Assembly: GCA_947561395.2 (NCBI GenBank)
Contig: OX387183.1
Coordinates: forward strand, 61,797,915 to 61,861,914
Origin: Buxus sempervirens
Lineage: Eukaryota; Streptophyta; Magnoliopsida; Buxales; Buxaceae
Direction of reading: 5' to 3'
DNA length: 64,000 nucleotides
Numbering within the stretch: position 1 is the stretch's first letter; every line of letters starts with the position of its first letter. A program made the position numbers and the translations under genes. A model generated the notes under the pieces. It saw only the letters and a list, made by a program, of their open reading frames with translations. It was not told where the DNA came from and did no database searches. Of this stretch, positions 19,970 through 32,500 are shown one piece after another.

Positions 19970-22085
19970 CTAGGAGATAGAAAACCTTCTCCTCCTCGGC
20001 TTTGTTAAATCTACGCCATCTTCGATGTTTGAAGTGTCTTTCGATCCATTCCGGAAGGGGTTTAACTTCCCCAATTTCTTCGAAACCGACGAGAAGAATG
20101 TAGGCTTCTTAGGACCTTTTGCAGATGTCGTCGCTTGATTCTTCTGTATCTCTGAAACGTACAACTTCATTTTCAACAACTCTGTTCGCAGATCCTCGTT
20201 TTCTTTCACCAAGGATGCATCTGATTTTAACTGATTCCTGGTTGTGATGGCATCTGGCATGCTTTGATCATTGACTCCACTCCTCAGTTTCAATTGATCG
20301 TAGTAAAGCGCATGGAGGACAATTTGAACCGGTAATCTCTTGTTTTGCGAGGCATGGACCCGAGCTTCGTAGGAAAGCTTAAGTGGGTCCATCACACTAC
20401 ACACCTTCTCCCGCTCGATCTCATCTAGGGTTGGATGGGCCTGCAAAAATGGAATAAACTAAATGAGCTTTGTACATGGCTCACGCTACCATTGTTTCCT
20501 GGTAGGAAAATCAGCAGCTTACCTTCAAGAAAATATCGACGGCGCGATAGAGATCATCGTCAACCTTCCTTGCTGCTTTAGGCACAAGATTCGCGATTCC
20601 GTTGAACTTCGAAATACTCAGTTCAGCGTACGTAGCGATCTCACCGAGATACGCATCAACCGTCTTCGCAACTCTCTGCATCGCCGTCGAACAGACGGTC
20701 TGGCGATCACCAACGTTAAAAACCTCACCACTCTTCTCCTTCTCAACAAACCCTGAGACGATCCGTCTGACGCTTTCCAAATCGAAGAGCTTTTCTCCGT
20801 CGTACGTAAACGACAGGACCAAAAGATCGTCGACCATAACGTGCTCTAATATAGCCGAGATCCGCTTCTCGATTTCGTTCTTGCAATTAGTCGCCGCGTT
20901 CAAGAAAATTGCAGAGCGGAGGAGACAGCAAAGGAAGCTAATAGGGAACGCCGCTTTCTCGGTAGGGAAGAGAGCGACAATCGATGCTAGGAGGTTCCGT
21001 TGTTGCTTCCTTGCTTCCGCATCGCCGGAATCTGAAGACCGGATGCCGTTCCCTGTATGGTCCCGGACGAGATCTCTGAGGGATTTCTCGGTGAACGTTA
21101 TCAAGGCACTTGCTAGGGTCAAGGTCTTTGCTCCTCGAGCTTTCATGGAAAATATGAGCCTCTGAAACGAAGTGATATCCAAGATCGACAGCTCCTCTAT
21201 CCACCAGTTCGGAGGGGAACGACTTGGGAAGTTGGCCTCATTACAGGCCTGAAAAGAGATTCACAGGAGATAACGTAGAAAAATATTAGAAGTAAAACTA
21301 AAGACGACGTTAAACTCGACGGTCAAAGAGAGCTTTGATGGATACCTTACAACTCGCAACATCAACACATCTTTGTACGATGTTGTGTTCTTCTGCCATG
21401 GGAAGAAGATCTTCACATGATTTTAAGACGATGATGGCACCCGACAGGCTCTTGAAGGCAACTTCAGAAAGAAAGTCCTCTGTTCGGCCGACGAGGTTTC
21501 CGTCACTGTATTTATCTGTCATTTGGAGATACTCGGCGGCACAACGAAGTGCGGCGACGTTGTGAAGGGAAATCTCGAAATTGACACCGTAGCAGAATTT
21601 GGCTGCTTTCTCAAAGATCTCAGGCCCTCCAGGGATTTCCGACAGATCGATCCACGTTAGATCTGTTTCTTTCGATTCCATGATCATCTTTCTTATGTAA
21701 CCACTCTTAGCTACGAGCATGAACTGGCACAGAAGAATCAAAATTAGAGTTATAAATTCGAAAAAAAAAACACATCAACGATAACGGGTTTGTGATTTCA
21801 CAGTCCATATGAGCAATTCCTCACCTTGTGAAGAGAAAATTTTGCCTCACCAACTTCGACGACGACGTCAGTCGGGACTTCTTGAGAGGACACCCTGCAT
21901 CAAAATTTAAAGAAAGAAGAACATATTTCAGTTGGAATCCAAGAAAAATTCAGAGAAAATAGAAGAATCGGAAACCTATATTATTTATTTATTTTTTGGT
22001 AATATCTCCTTGTTCCTAATTACCATTGGCCAGTTCTCTCCATGGCAATAGATAGCTTGCTGTTGTGCGGCACTGAGGTAGCCAT
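19970..22085 (-). CDS. BTB/POZ and NPH3 domain protein, At3g08570-like (NRL gene 1)
   Basis: Five exons: 22085-22024, 21894-21825, 21723-21346, 21248-20523 and 20440-19970, in compatible phases, encoding 568 residues. The N-terminus MERTGQWVSSQEVPTDVVVE leads into a BTB fold (about 20-110, with FSLHKFMLVAKSGYIRK and IPGGPEIFEKAAKFCYGVNF). The NPH3 domain begins at NWWIEELSILD (about 182) and ends in LPVQIVLHALYYDQLKLRSG. A coiled coil (VKENEDLRTELLKMKLYVSE) and a basic tail RRRRFSIS follow. NRL proteins are plasma-membrane adaptors, several acting with CUL3 ubiquitin ligases and phototropins. The C-terminal R-x-S motif binds 14-3-3 proteins in NPH3/RPT2, and an equivalent sequence is present here. 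The match to the At3g08570/At3g08660 clade is strong; the cargo of that clade is not clear to me. Two ATGs occur in exon 1 (residues 1 and 15). Confidence 0.93.
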
Positions 22086-22750
22086 GTAAGTGTTGCTTTA
22101 GAAACAGGAAAGGCCTTTTCATTTATATAAAGAATTATATGTTTTATCTTCAAGCCAAATCTACTTATCCAATATGCAACACTTCGAGTTCTTTTTACCA
22201 GCAATAACTTTCAGGATGAATTTCAACCCTTTGAAAGTTCCGCCTGTTGACGGAGAGACTTCTTCACGCGACATTAAGGGCCCGGCTGGACCCGGTTCCT
22301 CTTCCTTTTTTAGTTTTTTTTTTAATCTAGCTTCACTCGATTTCATCAACTCGGCTAGGCTTGTGATCTTGTGAATTACGTTGATCTTCACCAAACTTAT
22401 GATCATGTACGTTTAATGGACATGAACCCGCAACGAAGAAGCCAAGCCAATGGTGCCTCGCACAATGCCAAAAGGATTCAACTTGGCTGAATTCGGCTCG
22501 TGCGAAGAGCGGCTAAAGCGATCAAGAAAGAAACAAAGCTTTATCTGCTTTTTGGTGTCATGTGATGCGACGTCAATAATAAGGCTCTCGGTTATTGGTC
22601 TTTGGTCCCTCCCTTGACTTGCACCCACCTCAGTGGATGTCTCCGCCACTCAAAACAAGTGGCTAGGAGGTCTCCAACTCCTGGAGCATAAAATCTTGGA
22701 CGTCGTAAAGCCACCTCATACTTTAAAGCCAAATCTAACGTGCCAGTAGT

Positions 22751-22802
22751 AATCTCATGCGACATACTGAGCTGTTAATCTCATGCGACATACTGAGCTG
22801 TT
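22751..22802. repeat. Perfect 26-bp tandem duplication
   Basis: Two identical 26-bp units (22751-22776 and 22777-22802) each contain CTCATGCGACATACTGAGCT. With no mismatch between them, the duplication is recent. Confidence 0.9.
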
Positions 22803-23093
22803 CGAAGGACATGAAACGCAACCAGCCTTTGGTCCACTAGGCATCGATGACAATCTAACCAGCAAATATTCTACTTCCATGTGGCACGTTTCGTTATGTC
22901 ATCCTTTCCGACCATGGGAAGATAGATATACCTTGCAATTCAAACCGTTTGCCCACACGTGCATCTTCCACTGTCTATCTATGTTAACATATAAAATGAA
23001 TAAAGGAGATTCGGACATGAAAATGTATGCTTAAATCGCACTCAATTTATCCCTGTTTTACCTGTTTATTATGTCAGATCAATAAAACTAACT

Positions 23094-23118
23094 AAATGAA
23101 ATGAAATGAAATGAAATG
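23094..23118. repeat. AAATG pentanucleotide microsatellite
   Basis: Five AAATG units lie in tandem in otherwise AT-rich spacer DNA. Confidence 0.85.
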
Positions 23119-23234
23119 TTATCTATTATAACTTATAACGTAGAGTGTTTTATGTGAATCTCATAAAATATTTATAAATTAAGAGTTTTGTAATTTGCAG
23201 TCCCCTAGTAATTGTATAAGGGAACAAGGGGTTT

Positions 23235-24240
23235 ATTTATTTATTTATTTTTTTTGATAAGAAGCCATGCTATGTATATTCATTCATCAAAATGAGGATT
23301 ACATCAACGGATAAACTTTCATGGACACCATTAACAAAGGGGCACAGGATATCCTTCTTCTCAACAGAGCGTTTTTCAGTGATGCACAGAGGCAACAGAC
23401 CGGTAGTTAAAACCACCAATACCAACAGCAAACTGTTGGTGGTGTCTACAAAAGGGTCAGCACAATGGCGGATTGAAATACCCAGCGAAGGGGAGAGATC
23501 TATCATCGTTGGACACGAGATTGGAAGTGGGTAAGTAAAGGAAAATCTAATACTTACCCAAACACAAACCTGAAATATGCAGGGTATAAAGAAGGAATCG
23601 TGAACCCAGACTTTACATACTACCACAAAAGTTACATAGCACCGCCCAAACACCACGCAAACAACAAAAAACCTAAACAAAACCCTATCAGGGTGGAAAG
23701 ACTAGATCAACCCTAATATCAACCAGAGAATAACGATTTCCTCAGATTGACAACAAAAGAGGGGTTGATCGACAAAACCTAACTTACGAAAGGAATTTTT
23801 GTGTGGCTTGCAGTACCTACCAGTCCCCCTGGAACCAGTCGGCTGCAAGCCACCTCCATTATCTTCGTCTGTTGATTCCTCATATTCCGCCATCTCAGAA
23901 GCCATCTGATTCCACAAAATAGCTCAAACCTGAAAACCGGAGCCTTTATCCCACACTGCCTAGGAGAAATTTAAGATCCCCAGTCATTGCGCTAGTTCTC
24001 GCTAGAGGAGAACCCAGCCATGGAGCAGAAAACCCTAACCACACAATGCCTTTCACAAACCCTAACCACGCAAACACTACAAGAGCAGCACAAACCAAGA
24101 ACAGGCAATGGAGAAGCACCCGGAGAGAAAAGGAAACAGCTAGAGCAAAGAAACCCTCAGACAAAGAAAACCCTCATTGCGTAAAAACCCTCACTGCAGA
24201 GAAACCCTCGCATCAACTCAGTGGGGAAACCCGGTTGAGT
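23235..24240 (-). mobile_element. Retroposon-like block with poly-A tail and telo-box-rich 5' part
   Basis: Read on the minus strand it ends in a LINE-like tail (TTTTGATGAATGAATATACA, then an A-rich AAAAAAAATAAATAAATAAA at about 23253-23230). It begins with a region repeating GAGGGTTT/TAGGGTTT at least six times (about 24020-24210). In between is a short frame starting MASEMAEYEESTDEDNGGG that soon stops. The layout suggests a deleted LINE or a retroposed transcript of a gene with a telo-box leader. No reverse transcriptase or flanking duplication was found, so the class is uncertain. Confidence 0.35.
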
Positions 24241-25508
24241 GCAAGAACTTTTGGCCTTGTTCATGATGCGTCATATAGACACATTCATAATCACATTTGA
24301 TTGTAGAGAAAGAGAAAATGACAATTTCTAATAATAATTAAGGGACTAGCAGAGTGCACATGCAACATGTGCATATATGTAAATAAACAAATTAGGACAT
24401 GAAAGGGATGATAATTTGTTGAGGGATATCTTTTAGAAAGTAAATAAAAAATAAAAAAGACAAAGCTACCAACGACATTCAAAGATTATTTTCAAGAAAT
24501 GAATATTTGTTTGGCACACTTTTCAAAGGGCCTCTTCGTTTTAATCCATGTATACAATTTAGAAGAGTTTAGGATATATATATATATATAAAAAGCTTAA
24601 ATTTGCAAAGCTGTCTTTTTTGAAAAGTAAGAAAATGAAAAAGACAAATTTACCCATATAGAAATATAATACAATATGACATTATAAGGGGTTTTGAGGA
24701 AAAAAATTTATTAGTATTGGCACACTTAACGAGGGCTTGTTTTCTTTATATATAGCATAGATGGATATAGATAAGAAAATATAATGAGGTGTGACCCCAC
24801 ACATATAAACATTCGCACTAGGTAAAATTTGGCCGGTCACATGCACACAAATCAAATGGCCTTATAGCCCCGTATGTCTTTTCAAGTGGCGTCGCGAATC
24901 ATGGCCACAGAACCACAAGGGATGGGCAATGAATGCAAGCATTCGATGGTAGCCCATCACTTTTTCCCGTTTTCGTTTTATTGTCGTGTTCTGTTAATGA
25001 TCATCATTTGTTACAATGGAACAATTTGTTCTTGTAGCCAATCTCGACCGTCTGATTAACACAACACCTTGTGGTAGTTTTACTGAACATATTGTTGGGA
25101 GTAAAAAACAGAAATTTGCTGCGCTTCATTGAGGCATTTAATTTACAAGAACAAAATACTAATACATGCACATTCTCGATCGCATCTGTGAGTATCTTAT
25201 CCTCATCAACCTTATACAGAATTGAAGGATGTCTTATTATTTGGCAACTATTTACCTTTTTTTAATCTTTGCTTTTCCATCCTTTTCCTGTTTCAAACTC
25301 CAAAATGGCATTCAGATATCGTGAAAACAACAGGGTCATGTGTAACTACTCACAGAAAGCAGGAGAGACCATATCAGCTGGTCTCTAACGTTGGAACATC
25401 TGCTGGTCCAACAGTAGAGGGTGTATACACGTAAGTTTCATGCATTTATGTGGACATGTATTTCGCTATTAGACCAATAAATCTTTCAGCCAAATGCTCC
25501 AGCGGATT

Positions 25509-25562
25509 TCAAGTCAAAGCGGAATTCTTCATAGTTCAAGCCAAAGCGGAATTCTTCATAGT
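25509..25562. repeat. 27-bp tandem duplication
   Basis: Two 27-bp units differ at one base (CAAGTCAAAGC versus CAAGCCAAAGC) and share GCGGAATTCTTCATAGT. Confidence 0.88.
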
Positions 25563-25838
25563 TTGCAAGTGATACTAACCCGTCACGGGCTTCTGCGAAA
25601 GCTACTTAGAAAGGTGAATCTGGATGGGTTGTTAGAAAGAAGCTAGATGCATTGAACGCGGAAACGAAATGGTGATATACTGATATGTCACATGTTGGAC
25701 AGAATCGTGCATGAAAAGTAATTCATGATACATGAACACGATGGAATGAAAATCTTCTGCTTTTGTCATGATATTATTAGATCACATCATCCACTTCCCC
25801 TGTGCAGGCTGCACGTGCTAACTAGCGTTTTCAGTTTC

Positions 25839-26062
25839 GGCGGCACGCCGCGATTCGACACAAAAAATCGGTTTTAAAAAAATCGATCGATTTTTTCGGC
25901 GTGCCAGCGAAAAATTGACGGCGTGCCGAGCGAAACGGATCGAAACTCACAAAAAATTGATTTTTTTAAATTTTATCAGCGATTTTTTGGCGGTGTGCCG
26001 GAATCAAAAAAAATTCAAATTTTTTCTAATTTTTTGCTTTTTTTTAAACTTTCTGGCGACGG
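25839..26062. repeat. Cluster of GGCGTGCC motifs in an A/T-run background
   Basis: One inverted CGGCACGCCG (about 25842) is followed by four direct copies or variants: CGGCGTGCC, CGGCGTGCCG, GGCGGTGTGCCGG and CGGCGTGCCG. They are separated by A- and T-runs and a CGATCGAT palindrome. GC-rich cores regularly set in AT runs differ strongly from the surrounding DNA. The element class is not recognised; it could be the end of an unknown transposon. Confidence 0.5.
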
Positions 26063-26568
26063 CGTGCCGTTTTTTCCGATGGAAGATATTGTAATCCTTG
26101 GTGCTAACCATCCATCTCCGGTTTATCGTTCACGGAGGGGGCAAGCTACGTCGGCTCATCGGGTTCTCAGGCTTCAAATGATGTGTGATCTACAAACCAA
26201 TTCTATTGGAAAGAGGAAAAAAGCATAGGTTTTTATTGGGGAGGCCTTGGCCCAAGTTTCATGGTCTTTATGGGCTGCACGAAATGTAGCCCGAACCATT
26301 AAGAGGGGATGCAGGGTTTTCCAGAGGGAGGAAGTCCATACCCAAAAACTGATTCAACGATTTGAACGACCTTCTACGATTTCCATTTTCCGTAGATAAA
26401 TGATCTTGTGGTTGTGGCTAATCTGAGATACGGATCTGCGTGAATTTTCGCCTTCTCCATCCTTCCGGCTCCGGCTCTCTTCGTCCTTTAAGGAAGAGGT
26501 ATCGATTCAGAGAAAGGAAAAAGCGCGGATTCGGATTAATCTGTGGAGACCCTTAGAACAGGAGAAAG

Positions 26569-29500
26569 ATGAATGACGCAGATGTCTCGAAGCAGATCCA
26601 ACAGATGGTCAGATTCATACGGCAGGAAGCCGAAGAGAAAGCCAACGAGATCCATGTCTCGGCCGAGGAGGTAATCATCCGTTTCTTGTGCTTCCTTAAA
26701 AACTTCTCTTTTCCTTCCAATATTTCCGGCTAACATAATTTGTCCTTTGACAAACTGCTGGAATTATGTTCTGTTTGTTTTGTTTTTTGTTTTTTTTTGT
26801 TTCGAAATCCAAGCTTCAAACAGTTTTAAGCCATTCAGTGACATTTAAATTTGGTCTCCTCAAATCAATATTATTTTATGTAAAATTAGCAGTGAAATAA
26901 TATCATTATAATTGATTTTTTTTTTGCGTTGCTAGCAAAAATTTCTTCGTAACACTAACACCAGTAAGTAGATCCGATCAATACGGCATGAGAAAGAAAG
27001 TTATCTTCTGAATCGCTGTATTCACCAGTGTGATGATGATGAGTGGAAACTTTGTTTCGGGTATCCAAATGATGCGACTGCAGCTATGATAATTTGAAAT
27101 TTCTTTCTGTCTCAACGTTTTCATTTGCGTCTATGTTTGGTACTTCGTTAGTTTTTTCTAACACTCGTGATTGTTGAGTAGTTTGTTCCGTTACATTTAC
27201 AAAATTTTGAGTTATTTTCTTCTGCTTTCAGGAATTTAACATTGAAAAATTGCAACTAGTTGAAGCTGAAAAGAAAAAGATTAGACAAGAGTATGAGCGG
27301 AAGGCCAAGCAGGTGGAAGTTCGTAAAAAAATGTAAGATATGTATGTATTTGTAACACCTACCCCACGCCTCCCCAAGAAAGATGGTTGCTATATTAGTG
27401 CCAATGTTAGTATTTTTCCCTTTGAATTGAACCAAAATTAATAATAGAAATTGGACTGGTGGAAATTTATTTTTTCTGGCAGTGACATTTATCTTAGGGG
27501 AAATAAATGTAAGCCTGCTCTCAATCCTTACATTTTTCCTATGTTACATGGACTCGGGTACGAGTGTCGAGTGTGGGTATGTGTCTAGGGGTCGGATTCA
27601 CTTGACCCTCAAAACTTAGGATACGGGGACTCGGTTGAGAAGTGTCCAAAATTTGGATAAGGATAATGGGATTCGGCTGAAAGTCTCCAAGTAAATGTCA
27701 ATAATGCCAATTAGAAGCCTAACTTTCATATTTCTGTTTTTCCTTTTCTTTCCCCTATATTTTTCTTTTGAAGTCATTGCTTGCAATTTTTGAGTTTGAG
27801 AATATATATTCTCTCTTTGCAAAAACTATTATCGTTTTTGATTCATTTCTTGCAAGTTAATTATTTGATAATTATTTTTGATTTATTTTTTGATTGATCT
27901 TGGGTTGCCATGTTCAAGAGAATATGCGAAAGATCCGACACATATCCTGTACCCATACCCATGTCATGTTGTGTCGGACACAGGTACTTTGGGTCGTGTG
28001 AAGTGTCCATGTAACATAGCATTTTTCTGTGTGTGATATGTGTTTAAGGATGTGGAAATTGTCATTTATGACTCAAATGGAGGTTGAACTATTGTAATTG
28101 ATTGACAACATGTATGCCATGTGTGTGTGTGTTTGTATATTCAGAGTGGAGCCAATTGAAGTAACTATCTAGTTGGTATGAGTTAAGAACAAGGAATGAA
28201 AATCCTTGGGCAGCATGCATAATAACACAAACTTGAGATGCTTGTTGGTTCAATTTTTCACCATCTAAGATATTCGTTCAACTTAGTCATTTATTAAGGC
28301 TCGTATTTCTCTGTTTTCTTATTAAAGTTAGCTAGTTGATCCATAACATACGAGGGAATCTACATATGGTGTCTCCTTCACAGAATGCATATCCTATCAG
28401 GATGATAATAGCCAGTGTTTGCTTGTGTTTAGTTAACTACTTGACTGACTTGGGGTTCTTTCACATAACTGTTACACTTACACCTTGCACGCAAACACAC
28501 TATATCTATATATGAATAAGTTGTTATCCTCTCTCTCTCTCTCTCTCTGTACTACATACAGTAGTTTCTTCAATAGAAACCGAAACGGAATCGAAGAGTT
28601 AGTGTTCATATAGGAAAACCCCATCGTTTCATCCAACTCAGGCAAAATTTCGCGTGTGCTGGACAAAATCCATGTAGTTTCAACAGCATGCTATCTGTGC
28701 CGTCGAAACAGACAGATTCTGCATGATATGAGCTGGCTAACAGGGTTATCATGAGCAAAACCTAGAACTTCGGGATATGGCTTATTAATGGAGATTCAGA
28801 AAGGGTAAGGTATTGTAGCTGAAGTTCTTTTTTTTGCAACTATATGGTCGGTGTGGATAGCACAGAATCGGTGCATTTTTTATGATGACGCCACACAGAA
28901 ACAGAGGCTTTTGGAGGACATAACTATCCTGGCTTCAACTTGGGTTTGCAACAGAAAGGAGTTTCAAAATGTCTCTGTCAATGATGTAATTGGGAATTGG
29001 GTCTCTTTTGTTTGTCTTGACTGGTGTTGGCTAGCAGTACACAAGCCTCTTTTCTGCTGCTTCTGTTTTTTAAAGGGTATCCATTCTCATGGACCCCTTT
29101 TACTCTTGATCTTTAATCTCTTTAATATATTTCTTCCATTATTATATCTAATAAAAAAAAACTTTTACATAAGTAATTTCAAGTGCTTACATTTCTTGAA
29201 CTATCAACACATAGAATAACTTTAGTCTGCCTTCCTGCTCAATCAAATTCCCTGACCTCCTCTCTCAATTATTCATGTGTATAAATTATATTGTTTATAT
29301 GAAAATTGGAAAGAATTGAAAGACCGCATGGCAGATTATGTTCTGTTAAATGATTTCTATGCTCTGATGGGAATTTTAAGTTCTGTTAGACACCCTTTTG
29401 AGACAATTTAGTTTCAAGGCTTTCATTTGCTTAAGGCATTCTTTAAGTATCCTTTTTTGCTTATGCAAAGAGTATTATACCTTGATAAGTCTACTACTAT

Positions 29501-32500
29501 TCCTGTGTTAATTATAGGTATTTTTAAAGGTCAATTGAGTTCTTTAGTATTTTTTTTGGTTTCCCTTGTCCTTATTTCAAAGGATGCATTTTGGTGGCGT
29601 GGCTCCAATATGTTGTTTTGACTCATTGGCTCTGATTTGAATTTGCTTCCCGACCTCTTGGCTTATAGTCAAATCTTACCCTGTTTGTCGCTAAAACAAT
29701 CAAGTGAGCTCTTAAACTTGGATACATTATCTAAAGTTGCCATTGGCAGTCAGCAACAATCCAGAGGAACAGAATTAGATTCATTCATCTTATTCTCATA
29801 TTTTTTGGATTTGACCAATACAAGGGCTTGGAGGTTGGGCATACTAACTGCTGCAGATCAATCAATAATTAGTTCTCGTCTATGGGTGGAGGTGCCACTT
29901 CAGACAGTGGTGACGATCTAAGGTTTTATTATTATTAGGTCCCAGGTTTGATTTCCTCTTTTGGAGGAAGTTCTCCATCCATTGCACCTTATGTGCTCCG
30001 CCATTGTGTTCAGCCTCCAAATCCTGCATTTGTCACACTTCCTGAGGCAGGTAGGTTGGTCTAGTTTTTGTATGTCTGCGTACATCTGGTGGTGATTACA
30101 TGGACTGGAAATTTTAAAAACAAAAAAACAAAAAAACAAAAAAACAAAAAAACAAAAAAGAAAGAAAAGAGAGAGAATTTTACCTATACAGTGTACACTC
30201 TTCAGAAATCAATTTTTATGGGAAATTAGACCCCTTTATTTTAACCACCTTCTTGTAAATGAGAAGAACACATGAACACAGATGAAGCTGAAGATATCAT
30301 ATATTAGGATCTTACTGTCATATTTGTATACAGCAAACAAATCCTGTTGGCTGTTGAAACATATTTCACAGTGATCAATACTCAACCTGCAATATGGGAA
30401 TGTTATGTTTGGTATAATCTTCTGGAATGTTTACTGAAATTTGAGATCTTGGTTACTAACAAAGTGAATTCCATGCAGTGAGTATTCAATGCAGTTGAAT
30501 GCATCCCGTATTAAGGTTTTACAAGCACAAGATGATGTCGTGAACTCCATGAAAGACTCTGCTGGTAAGGAGCTTCTGCATGTTTCAGATGATTCGAATG
30601 CATATAGCAAGCTTCTCAAAGACTTGATTGTTCAGGTACTCAAGAAGTGTTGATTTGGTTCGTTTTCTTGCAGTTACAAAAAACAGGAAAGAGACTTGAG
30701 CATCTCTAACAGAACTTACTGGACAATCATTAAAGTTGTATACCATGTAATCAATGAAATAATTCGGTGTAAGGGGACCTCTTGGATATGTTGGACTAAA
30801 ACTATGGTTACATCAAATTGCACACAATCTCAAACATATATCGGGGGTTTAGGAGTCAACAAGCTAAAAATTCATGGAGATTATGTATATGAATAGAACC
30901 ATATTTTAGTATAGATGTCTAATTATGAAAAAAATTAAAGTCAAAGGTGGAAATTTTAATTTGAGCAGACAGTCATCTCCTGAACAAATTTTATCATTGT
31001 ATCATATAGGATAAATTAGGAGGGCTGACAAGAATCTGCCGTATTAAAATTTAAGTTATGTTCTACATGGATACTTCTTTTGGTAGGAAGAGTCCATGAA
31101 ACATTGATGATGCTTCAGGCAGTTGATTACTGTTCGACCATCTGTATCACTTGCAGGTAGGTTCATCAGATGATGGGCCTTATTCTGGCAGGTGTTCCTT
31201 TGAAACTTGTGATTGGGATAGAGTGAACCTACTGAACGGTTAATATTATGAGCAAATAATTTCAATATCTGAGTATTATTCACCTTAACAATGGCAGACT
31301 TGTCTTTTTCGAGGGAGGAAAAACTATTCATTCAACACCTGGTTAAAAACTTGTACTTCTGTGGAAATGGCGTCTGCAGCTGTTCTGTCATTGTCCTTCC
31401 TGATTTCATGTGTGAAATTTTATCTCATCATCTCTTTCCTGGACAATGGCTTTTTTCATTTTCCTTTAAAATCTCATCAACACTGATTCTAATGAAATCA
31501 ACAGTTTTCTGACTGAAATATACCGTGACCTACAGAGTTTGCTGCGTCTGAAAGAACCGTCAGTGTTATTGCGTTGCAGAAAAGTTGATCGTGGCCTCGT
31601 TGAGTCTGTTTTGGACAGAGCAAACCGAGAGTATGCAGAAAAAGCCAAAGTTCATCCCCCTAAAATCAATGTTGATGATCATGTATATCTCCCACCACCT
31701 CCGAGGAGCAAGGAATCGCATGACCCTTTCTGGTAGTTTCTTCAATATCCATCCACAAAAGTTCCGTTGGGCTATTGTGAAAATTTTTCATTCAGATTGG
31801 CCAAACATGGAAGGGAACATATATTTCCCTTAACATACATGAGGTTCCATGATCACTTTGATCTGTTCTACCAGTGGTTCTCCACTTGGATGGAGCTTCC
31901 GCAGGAAAATCTTAATCATTTGATATTTGGACCCAATTCCCAACATTTGGATTTGCTGTCTTTCACTTTTCAAGTTTTATCTATACATTGGATGGTTAAG
32001 ATTATCCCATTGGTCCAAGCTTCTGCTTTGGATGTCATATGCAAAGAGTTCAGACAGATTACATGGTTATATCGTTCATCAATACCAATGTGCATGGGGA
32101 GAATAATGTATCTTGCATCCTTGAAGTCTTATTTTTTTCAACCACTAGTTGTTTACAGAGGAATTTCATTTATAAAGTGTCCACCTGACACGAGGGGTCA
32201 GTGAGTGAACACTTCCAAGGTATTTTCACTTGCACACATGGGTTCTGGTGTACAGGTCACATCGTGCTTTGTAGACAGATTTTATCTTCTTTTGTTCCTT
32301 GAAAACATGCACAAGGGTGTTACTAGTTCCCTTCTCCTAATGTAAGAATCTTAGTGGTTGTGTTTGTTTTTCTTTTTTTTCTTTACAGCTCTGGAGGAGT
32401 AGTACTGGCTTCACAAGATGGGAAGATAGTCTTTGAAAACACACTGGATGCAAGACTTGATGTTGTTTTCCGTAAAAAGCTTCCTGAGGTACATTTCCTA

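Larger units (their letters stand above)
22086..26568. other. Intergenic spacer upstream of NRL gene 1 and VHA-E (divergent)
   Basis: The two flanking genes point away from each other, so both promoters should lie here. No conserved protein is encoded. It contains several short tandem duplications, a retroposon-like block on the minus strand (23235-24240), a TA microsatellite near 24567-24588 and a GGCGTGCC motif block (25839-26062). A TTGGCCCAAG palindrome near 26246-26255, about 310 bp before the VHA-E start, contains the GGCCCA element common in promoters of plant housekeeping genes. Confidence 0.55.

Noticed and set aside
20602-21165. A 187-residue plus-strand open frame
   Set aside because: It lies opposite the NPH3-domain exon of NRL gene 1 and has no family features of its own.
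31767-32204. A 145-residue plus-strand frame in VHA-E intron 4
   Set aside because: No domain or family similarity was recognised, and it lies between confirmed VHA-E exons.
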